Below are positions 1-6,685 of a stretch of DNA of 7,447 nt, in pieces (position 1 is the first letter of the stretch; each line of letters begins with the position of its first letter). The translations under genes and the position numbers were made by a program. A model generated the notes under the pieces. The model saw nothing but the letters and a program-made list of their open reading frames with translations, ran no database searches and was not told where the DNA came from. This stretch comes from VFZL01 sp046734915 (GTDB lineage Bacteria > Acidobacteriota > Vicinamibacteria > Vicinamibacterales > CAVVIG01). The stretch is taken from NCBI GenBank assembly GCA_046734915.1, contig JBKPSC010000337.1, forward strand, positions 1 to 7,447. Reading direction: 5' to 3'.

Positions 1-500
1 AGTACCGTCAGTTGGCGCGGCACGCGGCGGTGGCCCGGCGCGTATTCGCCGGCCGTGAGCCACGGCCTGAGGTGCTTCTCATCGAGAACGGCGACGTGCT
101 GCAGATCGACGCCAAAGGCGCCCGGGTCGAAGGGAAAACGCCGGTCGGCCGCGTGCTCATCGACGGCACACTGTCGGGTGAGGTCGCCGATGAAGTCCTT
201 CGCGATCGGCGGCACCTCGCCGAAGACGGACTGGTGGTGCCAGTGGTGGCGATCAATGGTCAGACCGGTGAGCTCGAGGGAGTTCCGGAGATCATCACGC
301 GAGGATTCGTGATGGAAAACGCCCCAGAACTGCTGGCCGACGGCGCGCGCGTGCTCAGCGAGGTCGTCGGGCAATCCAGCGTCGAGGAGCGCACGGACCA
401 GGGGCTGATCAAAGAAAAGGTGCGCGTCGAGCTGCGGCGGTTTCTTCGTAAGCGATCCGGCAGGCGGCCGTTCGTCCTGCCGGTGATCATGGAGATCTGA
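1..500 (+). CDS. rnj: Ribonuclease J, C-terminal part (5' end outside the window)
   Basis: Ribonuclease J is a cytosolic metallo-beta-lactamase/beta-CASP RNase that acts on mRNA and rRNA precursors by endonucleolytic cleavage and 5'-3' exonucleolysis. The first full codon is at position 3 and 165 residues are visible. They begin with YRQLARHA, which matches the end of the beta-CASP motif HGEYR...H; the HGE part lies before the window. Next come the IENGDVL segment and the family signature VLRDRRHLAEDG at about residues 63-74. The remainder fits the alpha/beta C-terminal domain involved in dimerisation: EIITRGF, a charged helix, and the terminal RRPFVLPVIMEI. The catalytic metal-binding core is not visible, so activity cannot be judged. 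The stop lies 3 bp before ftsK, and a GGAG inside the last codons probably serves ftsK. In Bacillus subtilis rnjB also lies near spoIIIE, which supports both calls. Confidence 0.93.
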   Translation, partial: YRQLARHAAVARRVFAGREPRPEVLLIENGDVLQIDAKGARVEGKTPVGRVLIDGTLSGEVADEVLRDRRHLAEDGLVVPVVAINGQTGELEGVPEIITRGFVMENAPELLADGARVLSEVVGQSSVEERTDQGLIKEKVRVELRRFLRKRSGRRPFVLPVIMEI

Positions 501-503
501 TAC

Positions 504-2831
504 GTGAAAGGATCGACCCTCTCCCGGCGGGTCAGCGAGTTCGTGGGCGTGGCGCTGTTTGCCGCCGCCCTCATCTGGATCGTCGCACTCGCCAGCTACA
601 ATCCGGCCGACCCCGCATGGTTCTTCAGCGCCGGTCTGACGCAGCCGCCCGACAACTTCGCCGGCCGCGTGGGCGCCTTCCTCGCCGAGGTGTCATTCCA
701 GCTCTCCGGATATGCGGCGTACCTGATTCCCGCGCTGATGGTCATGGTGGGGTGGCATTACTTCTGGTGCCGCGAGGTTGATGCCGCGCCAAGCAAGGCC
801 GTCGGCGCCACCGTGCTCTTCGCCTGCATCAGCGCATTCATGGGGCTCATCGTCGGCAGCGTCGAAGTCGGGGGCAAGCCGTTCCGGTCAGGCGGATACC
901 TGGGTGAGTGGCTGTCGGCCGAGATGTCCGCGTATCTCAACCGGACCGGCTCGGTCATCATGCTGCTGACGCTGATGTTCCTGGCCGTCATCATCTCGAC
1001 GCAGCTGTCGATTGGGCGGCTCACGTCGTCCCTGTTCTCCTTCGTGCGCGACGCGCTGCAGCGCGGCCTCGACCTCATTCACACCTGGCGGGAAGATCGC
1101 CGCCGAGACCAGCAGCGTCGCGACGTGATCGCCAAACACACACGGAAAGGGTTGACGCCGACGATTGCGACGCCCGCAGCCGCGATTGCCGACCAGGAGC
1201 CCGCGCTCAGAACCGCAGCCCGGAAGCGAGAGGCCGAGCCGCCGTCCGCGGCAGCTCCCCCGCCGCCGCCGACGAAACCCGCTGCGGCATCGAAGCCGCC
1301 GAAGGTCTCACTGCCCCTGCCCCCGCTGCCCCTCCCGGAGCCTGAGCCGATCAAGGGACCGGCCGAGCGACGGAAGGGCGAGTACAGCCATCCGCCGGGG
1401 GCCCTGCTCGATGCGCCGAAGACCGAACGGAAGATCGACGAGCGCGAGCTCATGGACGGTGCGCGGCTGCTCGAGGAGAAATGCCGCGAGTTCGCGGTCG
1501 AGGGCAGCGTTGTCCAGATCCATCCGGGTCCCGTGGTGACGACATTCGAGTTCAAGCCGGACGCCGGCGTGAAGTACGCGAAGATCACCGGGCTCGCCGA
1601 CGATCTGTGCCTGGCGATGCAAGCCGAATCGGTCCTCATCGATCGCATTCCCGGCAAGTCCACGGTCGGCATCCAGATCCCAAACCGCACCCGCGAGCAG
1701 ATTTCGCTGCGTGAGCTTCTCGACACCGATCTCTATCGCCGCTCCACGTCGAAGCTGACGCTCGCCCTCGGCAAGACCATCCACGGCGAGCCGTACGTCA
1801 CGGACCTGGCGACCATGCCCCATCTCCTCATTGCCGGGTCGACCGGCACGGGGAAGTCGGTAGGCATCAACGCCATGCTCACGAGCATCCTCTATCGAGC
1901 GACGCCAGACGACGTGCGGCTCATCATGATCGACCCGAAGCGGCTGGAGCTCGGGATGTACGAGGACATCCCACATCTCCTGACACCAGTCGTCGTGGAT
2001 CCCAAGCAGGCAGCCAACGCGCTGCGCTGGGCCGTTCGCGAGATGGAAGAGCGGTACAAGACGCTCGCCTCCGAAGGCGTGCGGAACATCGAACAATACA
2101 ACCGCAACATTCATCACGCGACGCTCGAGGCCCGCGGCTCGGATCTGGCCGAACTGCCGAAGCCGCTGCCCTTCATCGTCGTGCTGATCGACGAGCTCGC
2201 CGACCTGATGATGGTCGCGAGCAACGAGGTCGAGCTGTCGATCGCGAGGCTGGCGCAGATGGCGCGGGCAGTCGGCATCCATCTCATTCTCGCGACACAG
2301 CGGCCGTCGGTCGACGTCATCACCGGCCTCATCAAGGCCAATCTACCGTCCCGCATTTCGTTCCGCGTATCGTCGAAGATCGATTCCCGCACCATTCTCG
2401 ACAGCAATGGCGCGGAACAGCTGCTGGGCCGCGGCGACATGCTCTTCCTGCCGCCGGCATCGTCGAGGTTCATTCGACTGCACGGCCCGTATATCTCCGA
2501 GCAGGAAAGCGCGAGACTGGCCAGCTTCCTCCGCAAACAGGGGAAGCCGACCTACGACGAGTCGATCACCGCCGAAGAAAAGACGGCTGCCAACGGCGTC
2601 GAGATGGAGAAAGACGATCTCTACGACGAAGCGGCGCGCATTGTCGTCCAGAGCGGACAGGCGTCGATCTCCTACCTCCAGCGGCGCTTGCGCATCGGGT
2701 TCAGCCGGGCGGCGCGGCTGGTCGACATGATGGAAATGGATGGCCTGGTGTCGCCCGCCGCGGGCGGCAAGGCCCGCGAGGTTCTCGTCGACAAGGGGTA
2801 CTTCGACGAAGTCGACGCTCAGCTCCGATAA
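504..2831 (+). CDS. ftsK: DNA translocase FtsK/SpoIIIE
   Basis: This is a septum-anchored, ATP-driven double-stranded DNA pump that moves chromosome ends out of the closing division site and, in many bacteria, activates XerCD recombination at dif. The 775-residue protein starts with four hydrophobic segments (about 13-31, 68-86, 99-120, 151-170). A charged stretch and a Pro/Ala-rich linker (about 220-300) follow. The alpha domain starts near 310 and the RecA-like motor spans about 420-690. Walker A is GSTGTGKS at 445-452 (K451). Walker B is IVVLIDE ending at D563-E564. LATQRPSVDVITG and ANLPSRISFRV follow, as in FtsK motors. The winged-helix gamma domain is at 704-762. The GTG start is chosen because GGAG (491-494) lies 9 nt upstream and the membrane segments begin correctly. 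The linker is short, close to SpoIIIE size and far below that of E. coli FtsK (1329 aa). The gene is 3 bp after rnj and 12 bp before the amidase gene. Confidence 0.97.
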   Translation: MKGSTLSRRVSEFVGVALFAAALIWIVALASYNPADPAWFFSAGLTQPPDNFAGRVGAFLAEVSFQLSGYAAYLIPALMVMVGWHYFWCREVDAAPSKAVGATVLFACISAFMGLIVGSVEVGGKPFRSGGYLGEWLSAEMSAYLNRTGSVIMLLTLMFLAVIISTQLSIGRLTSSLFSFVRDALQRGLDLIHTWREDRRRDQQRRDVIAKHTRKGLTPTIATPAAAIADQEPALRTAARKREAEPPSAAAPPPPPTKPAAASKPPKVSLPLPPLPLPEPEPIKGPAERRKGEYSHPPGALLDAPKTERKIDERELMDGARLLEEKCREFAVEGSVVQIHPGPVVTTFEFKPDAGVKYAKITGLADDLCLAMQAESVLIDRIPGKSTVGIQIPNRTREQISLRELLDTDLYRRSTSKLTLALGKTIHGEPYVTDLATMPHLLIAGSTGTGKSVGINAMLTSILYRATPDDVRLIMIDPKRLELGMYEDIPHLLTPVVVDPKQAANALRWAVREMEERYKTLASEGVRNIEQYNRNIHHATLEARGSDLAELPKPLPFIVVLIDELADLMMVASNEVELSIARLAQMARAVGIHLILATQRPSVDVITGLIKANLPSRISFRVSSKIDSRTILDSNGAEQLLGRGDMLFLPPASSRFIRLHGPYISEQESARLASFLRKQGKPTYDESITAEEKTAANGVEMEKDDLYDEAARIVVQSGQASISYLQRRLRIGFSRAARLVDMMEMDGLVSPAAGGKAREVLVDKGYFDEVDAQLR

Positions 2832-2843
2832 CGGGACCGGATC

Positions 2844-4835
2844 ATGCGGAAGCGAACTTGTTCATTCTCACTCGCGATGCTGCTGGGCCTGGCCGTCGCG
2901 ACGGCGTCCGGTGCGCTTCTCTCGGCGCCGGCCATGTACGCCGATGCGCAGGCGAAGGAACAAGCCGTACGCGAGGCGATCAGCACGGGACAGCCGGCGG
3001 CCGCCGTCCTGAAGGCTGTCCGGACCGTGGTGAACGGATATGAAGCGCTCGTCCGTCACTACCCGACCAGCGGCTACTGCGACGACGCGCTGTGGAACGC
3101 GGCGCAGTTGTCCATCGAAGCGGCAAGACAGCTCCACGATTCGTCCCAGTCGGCCGTCGCCATCCGGCTCTTGAAACGACTGGCGTCGGAGTATCCGTCG
3201 AGCAAGTGGGCAAAGCAGACACCGAACGCCCTGGCGGCCCTCGGCGCCGCGCCCGAGTCACTCGTCGAAACCGCCGCGACGCCGCGCAACGCCGCTGGCA
3301 GTCGCGAAGTCGCCGCCCCGCGCGAAACGCTGTCGACAGCCGCAGCGCCGACGCCGCCCGACACCACTGCCCCGCGCGAGATCGCCACGTTGACCGGAAT
3401 CACGCGAATTGTCCTGCCCGATGTCGTTCGCGTCACAATCGCTCTCGACGTCGAGGTGCCTTATCGTCAGGAGGAATTGTCCGGACCACCGCGGCTGTTC
3501 TTCGATCTCGCGGGCACTCGCGCAGCCCAGCACCTCGCCGACCGCACGCTTCGGTTCGACAGCGATGCCGACATCCTGCGCCAGATCCGCATCGGCCGCC
3601 AGCCCGAGAACACGCTGCGGGTCGTGCTCGAAACCGCCGGCGCGCAGTCGTGCAGCGTCTCACCGCTCTACACGCCGTATCGCCTCGTCGTCGATTGCGT
3701 CCGGAGTGCGGTGAAGTCGACCGTCGTCATCGGACCTCAGACCGCGGTCAGCCGGCCCGTGCCCCGAAGTCCAGCGACGCTCGCCAGAAAGCTCCCGGCC
3801 GTGCCGGCCATGGCGACAGATGTGCCGCCGAAGGCGGTTGGCACCACTGGAGCAACGTTCACACCGCCACCGGCGATCGCACTCGCTGCGCGTTCGACCG
3901 TGTCGGCGATGTTCGTGCCGGGGCCGCTTTTCGCACGCCTCGCCGGATTCGGGCTGGTGGCCTGGGCGTTGCCCGCGGGTAAGCCTTCGATCTCCGCGGC
4001 GAGCCTCGCGGTGATTGCGGCAGAGCCGATTCCTGACGTGACGACGTTGTCTCCGACACAGACGCAGGCCCTGCTGCCGGCGCCGGTGGCCCCGGTCAGG
4101 AATCTCGCCGGGGGCTTCTCGATGGCGCGTCAGCTTGGGTTGAGCGTGTCGCGGATCGTCATCGACCCGGGACACGGCGGGCACGATCCGGGCGCGAAAG
4201 GCAGCGGCATCACCGAGGCGTCGCTGGTGCTCGATATCGCCCTGCGTCTCGAGGCCTTGCTGCAGAAACAGCACGGGGTCGAGGTAATCCTGACGCGGCG
4301 AGCCGACGAGTTCGTCGCGCTCGAAGAGCGGACGGCCATTGCCAATCGGCACAACGCCGACCTGTTTCTCTCGATCCATGCGAACGCGAGCGCCGTCGCC
4401 CAGGCCGCCGGGGTCGAAACCTACTTCCTCAACTTCGCGACGAGCAACAACGCCGCGGCGGTCGCCGCCCGGGAAAACGCCGCATCGGGACAGCCGATGA
4501 GCGCGCTGCCCGATTTCGTCCGCGCCATTGCGCTCAACAACAAGGTGGACGAGTCGCGCGATTTCGCGACGCAGGTCCAGCGCTCGCTCGTCCAGTCCCT
4601 CAAGGTGCCGAATCAGACGGTCCGCGATTTGGGCGTCAAGCAGGCACCCTTCGTGGTCCTCGTCGGCGCGTCGATGCCGAGCGCCCTGGCCGAAGTGTCG
4701 TTCGTGACCAACGAGCGGGAGGCCCGGCTGCTGAGGGGACCGAATTACCGGCAGAGAATCGCGGAAGCGCTCCTTGCCGCGGTGCAGAAGTATCAGGCGT
4801 CGCTGTCCAGGACGACGCGCGCCACGCAGCAGTAG
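2844..4835 (+). CDS. amiC: Secreted N-acetylmuramoyl-L-alanine amidase, AmiC type (helical repeat + AMIN + Amidase_3)
   Basis: This zinc amidase is predicted to cut the amide bond between MurNAc and L-alanine in peptidoglycan, typically to separate daughter cells. The 663-residue protein has a basic N-terminus and hydrophobic core (about 1-32), with a likely signal peptidase cut near ADA-QA. An alpha-helical TPR/YbgF-like region follows (about 38-130, with the repeat-like phrases ALVRHYPTSGY and RLASEYPSSKW). An Ala/Pro-rich linker precedes a single AMIN domain (about 184-287). A long low-complexity linker (about 290-425) leads to Amidase_3 (about 436-652). Zinc ligands fit H444 (DPGHGG), E458 (GITEAS) and H512 (SIHAN); the catalytic Glu fits E617 (LAEVSFVTN). 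An insertion at about 531-575 sits where AmiB/AmiC proteins carry an autoinhibitory helix. ATG is preceded by GGGA at 2833-2836, and the gap to ftsK is 12 bp, so co-expression with ftsK is likely. The gene symbol rests on domain layout, not proven orthology. Confidence 0.93.
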   Translation: MRKRTCSFSLAMLLGLAVATASGALLSAPAMYADAQAKEQAVREAISTGQPAAAVLKAVRTVVNGYEALVRHYPTSGYCDDALWNAAQLSIEAARQLHDSSQSAVAIRLLKRLASEYPSSKWAKQTPNALAALGAAPESLVETAATPRNAAGSREVAAPRETLSTAAAPTPPDTTAPREIATLTGITRIVLPDVVRVTIALDVEVPYRQEELSGPPRLFFDLAGTRAAQHLADRTLRFDSDADILRQIRIGRQPENTLRVVLETAGAQSCSVSPLYTPYRLVVDCVRSAVKSTVVIGPQTAVSRPVPRSPATLARKLPAVPAMATDVPPKAVGTTGATFTPPPAIALAARSTVSAMFVPGPLFARLAGFGLVAWALPAGKPSISAASLAVIAAEPIPDVTTLSPTQTQALLPAPVAPVRNLAGGFSMARQLGLSVSRIVIDPGHGGHDPGAKGSGITEASLVLDIALRLEALLQKQHGVEVILTRRADEFVALEERTAIANRHNADLFLSIHANASAVAQAAGVETYFLNFATSNNAAAVAARENAASGQPMSALPDFVRAIALNNKVDESRDFATQVQRSLVQSLKVPNQTVRDLGVKQAPFVVLVGASMPSALAEVSFVTNEREARLLRGPNYRQRIAEALLAAVQKYQASLSRTTRATQQ

Positions 4836-4839
4836 CGGG

Positions 4840-5088
4840 TCAGGAACCGTCCGACGCCTGCCGTGAGTGGACGAAGTAGATCAAGACGGCGCAGATCACG
4901 CCGAAGAGCATCGCCGCCAGCACGATGACGGCCGTGAGTCCCAGGGCGCCCAGCAGGACCTCCCCGAGGCCCGAGACGTCACTGGGCGGCTCGATGATTC
5001 TGACGATCATCGGATCGGTCTTCGGCTGTCCGGTCAATCGCATCACGACCGCTATTGCCGAGGCAACTTCGGCGACGAAGGTGCTCAC
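4840..5088 (-). CDS. Small membrane protein of unknown function, downstream of pepA
   Basis: I do not recognise this 82-residue protein. Its C-terminal half is strongly hydrophobic: about residues 43-73 run LGEVLLGALGLTAVIVLAAM and on to IYFVHSRQ, enough for one long membrane helix or a tight hairpin. It ends in a short polar tail. The GTG start at 5088-5086 overlaps the pepA TGA in a GTGA arrangement, and AGGA (5100-5097) lies 8 nt upstream, which argues for translational coupling with pepA. An alternative is the in-frame ATG at 5007-5005, giving 55 residues beginning MIVRIIEPPSDVSG. In favour of it, the 27 codons before that ATG end in A or T more often than the rest of the gene, which is otherwise nearly all G/C-ending. 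The stop lies 4 bp from the amidase stop on the other strand. Coding status is likely from overlap, composition and hydrophobicity. The exact start is uncertain. Confidence 0.7.
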   Translation of the reverse strand: MSTFVAEVASAIAVVMRLTGQPKTDPMIVRIIEPPSDVSGLGEVLLGALGLTAVIVLAAMLFGVICAVLIYFVHSRQASDGS

Positions 5089-6599
5089 GCCCAGGTTCCT
5101 GCGCTGAACGCCAGCTCCGCAAGCGTTCGAACAGCGACGCCACTTGGTCCCTTCGGCAGATACGGGCGCGCATCGTCTGCCCATGCGGTGCCGGCGATGT
5201 CGAGGTGCGCCCACGGCAGACCACCGGTGAACTCGCGCAGAAAGAGAGCGGCCGTGATTGAGGCCGCGGGCCGGCCGCCGCTGTTGGTGAAATCTGCGAT
5301 TTCGCTTTTGAGCTGATCACGGTACTCGTCGACGAGCGGCAACTGCCACAGAGCATCGCCCGCAGTATCGCCCGCCGCCTTGACGCGCTGGACCCACGCG
5401 TCCGGACTGCCGAAGAGGCCCGATGTGCCCTTTCCGAGCGCGACCACGACGGCCCCGGTCAGAGTTGCGATCGTGACGAGGTGAGTGGCCCCCAGTTGAC
5501 GCGCGTGCCACAGACCATCCCCCAGAATCAGCCGGCCCTCCGCGTCAGTGTTCACGATCTCGACGGTCTTGCCCTCGGCGCTGCGCAGCACGTCGCCAGG
5601 TTTGAACGCGCGGCCGCCTGGCATGTTCTCGGCAATAGGAATGACGCCGATGACGCGGATGGGTGCACCGAGCCGTCCGATGGCGCGCATCGCTGCGGCG
5701 ACCGCCGCGCCGCCGGCCATGTCGTCCTTCATCCGATCCATGCCTTCGGCCGGCTTGATCGAGATCCCCCCGGTATCGAACGTGATGCCCTTCCCCACAA
5801 GCCCCAACACCGGTCCGCCGGCCGCTGCAGGTGGATCGTACCGCAGCACGACCATGCACGGCGGCTCGGCGCTGCCACGACCGACGCCGAGCAGCAGGCC
5901 CATCCCGAGCGCTTCGACCTGGGGGTGATCGAGAACTTGGACGTTGATCTCGCCTTCGCGGGCGACCTCCGCGAGCCGGCGAGCGAAGACACGCGGGGTC
6001 AGGACGTTGCCCGGCTCGTTGGCGAGGTCACGGGCTCGGTTGCACGATTCGCCGATGATGCAACCGCGGCGGACCGCCTCCTCAATCACCGCCGCCACAC
6101 CGTCGACCACAATCGACCACGACGGGATTGCCGTTGGGGGCGGATCGGTCGTCTTGAACGTCGCGGCCTGAAACTCCGCGAGCTTGAGCCCTTCCGCCGC
6201 GGCTTGGACCAGTGCGGCGGCTGAGTCTGGCGGTCCAGGGCAGGCGAACGCCAATGACGATGCCCGACGTTGCCGTGCGGCCAGACCGGCGGTAGTCGCC
6301 AGCCTCCGTACCACGGCCGACGTCAGCGCCGAACGCGCGCCGGCGCCGATCAACGCAATCCGACGAGCTCGCCACAAACCGGGCGAGACGACTGGCGCGC
6401 CATATAAGTCAAACGGCTTGGCGACAAATTCCTGCGTGGATAGGGCTCGGCTGAACTCTCCACCGGTCGCCTGGTCGAGGCCCGGCACATCGTCGACGCG
6501 ATCGCCCTCGAACCAGGGCAGGACCACGAGATCGGCCTGGACCTCAGCGACTGGCGCCGAGATCCACTCAATCCGGGGCGATTTCGTCGGAACCTGCAT
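5085..6599 (-). CDS. pepA: Leucyl (cytosol) aminopeptidase, peptidase family M17
   Basis: This cytosolic two-metal aminopeptidase removes N-terminal residues, typically leucine, from peptides; family members form hexamers. From the ATG at 6599 the protein has 504 residues. An N-terminal macro-like domain (about 1-165) is followed by the catalytic domain. The metal and active-site positions are K270 and D275 (VGKGITFDTGG), K282, D293 (KDDMAGG), D352, E354 and R356 (NTDAEGRL). These equal the numbering I recall for E. coli PepA (503 aa). That agreement favours this ATG over the GTG at 6635, which would add 12 residues, has AGGA only 1 nt away, and is rich in A/T-ending codons. The ATG has no clear Shine-Dalgarno sequence, so a leaderless or very short-leader mRNA is possible. 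E. coli PepA also binds DNA in XerCD recombination at plasmid cer sites; nothing here shows that this one does. The gene diverges from the PKD-like gene and overlaps or adjoins the small membrane-protein gene. Confidence 0.95.
   Translation of the reverse strand: MQVPTKSPRIEWISAPVAEVQADLVVLPWFEGDRVDDVPGLDQATGGEFSRALSTQEFVAKPFDLYGAPVVSPGLWRARRIALIGAGARSALTSAVVRRLATTAGLAARQRRASSLAFACPGPPDSAAALVQAAAEGLKLAEFQAATFKTTDPPPTAIPSWSIVVDGVAAVIEEAVRRGCIIGESCNRARDLANEPGNVLTPRVFARRLAEVAREGEINVQVLDHPQVEALGMGLLLGVGRGSAEPPCMVVLRYDPPAAAGGPVLGLVGKGITFDTGGISIKPAEGMDRMKDDMAGGAAVAAAMRAIGRLGAPIRVIGVIPIAENMPGGRAFKPGDVLRSAEGKTVEIVNTDAEGRLILGDGLWHARQLGATHLVTIATLTGAVVVALGKGTSGLFGSPDAWVQRVKAAGDTAGDALWQLPLVDEYRDQLKSEIADFTNSGGRPAASITAALFLREFTGGLPWAHLDIAGTAWADDARPYLPKGPSGVAVRTLAELAFSAGTWA
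5097..5100 (-). promoter_or_regulatory. Ribosome binding site for the small membrane protein (GTG start)
   Basis: The minus strand reads AGGA here, 8 nt before the GTG at 5088. It lies inside the last codons of pepA and is the main support for the longer start over the ATG at 5007, which has no comparable Shine-Dalgarno sequence. Confidence 0.55.
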
Positions 6600-6611
6600 C
6601 GCGTTATTATC
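6582..6611. promoter_or_regulatory. Candidate bidirectional promoter patch between pepA and the PKD-like gene
   Basis: An A/T-rich run (TTATTATCTT, 6604-6613) stands out in GC-rich DNA. On the plus strand TATTAT (6605-6610) matches five of six bases of the -10 consensus; the bases about 17 nt upstream (6582-6587) match the -35 consensus poorly. On the minus strand GATAAT (6611-6606) also matches five of six, and a start 7 nt downstream would fall on the A of the pepA ATG at 6599. No good -35 is visible on that strand. Only the sequence patch is certain; promoter function is inference. Confidence 0.35.
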
Positions 6612-6672
6612 TTCGATGCTGGCGGTTGCGCTCACTTCCTGCCTGGCAAGAAGCGTGCAGGCCGGCGGCAGC

Positions 6673-6677
6673 GAGGA
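6673..6677 (+). promoter_or_regulatory. Ribosome binding site that fixes the start of the PKD-like gene
   Basis: GAGGA lies 8 nt before the ATG at 6686. The open frame extends upstream to 6626, but that part lacks such a site, and starting at 6686 places a normal signal peptide at the N-terminus. Confidence 0.65.
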
Positions 6678-6685
6678 ACCGGACG

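Noticed and set aside
1150..1340. Pro/Ala-rich low-complexity DNA in ftsK as a possible repeat array
   Set aside because: The reading frame is unbroken and this is the usual disordered FtsK linker; no regular repeat unit is present.
1308..2282. 324-codon open frame on the minus strand inside ftsK
   Set aside because: It is antisense to the conserved FtsK alpha and motor domains; its translation shows no family motif and its length is expected in GC-rich DNA where stops are rare.
3092..3982. 296-codon plus-strand frame inside the amidase gene
   Set aside because: The translation is an Arg/Ala/Pro-rich mix typical of a wrong frame, while the real frame carries signal peptide, AMIN and linker.
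3660..4379. 239-codon minus-strand frame antisense to the amidase gene
   Set aside because: Arg/Gly/His-rich shadow translation without domains; the opposite strand encodes the catalytic motifs.
5089..5214. Extension of the small membrane protein upstream to 5214
   Set aside because: The extra 42 residues are Arg-rich and overlap the conserved C-terminus of PepA in another frame; the GTG at 5088 with its AGGA is a better start.
5788..5795. GGGAAGGG on the minus strand, a match to the FtsK orienting sequence GGGNAGGG
   Set aside because: It encodes the conserved Val-Gly-Lys-Gly of PepA, and a single octamer in 7 kb of GC-rich DNA is expected by chance.
5481..6224. 247-codon plus-strand frame antisense to pepA
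   Set aside because: Lies opposite the conserved catalytic core of PepA and shows no recognisable protein features.
6626..6685. Earlier start for the PKD-like protein (20 extra residues)
   Set aside because: The added stretch would push the signal peptide inward and lacks a ribosome site, whereas GAGGA sits at proper distance from the ATG at 6686.
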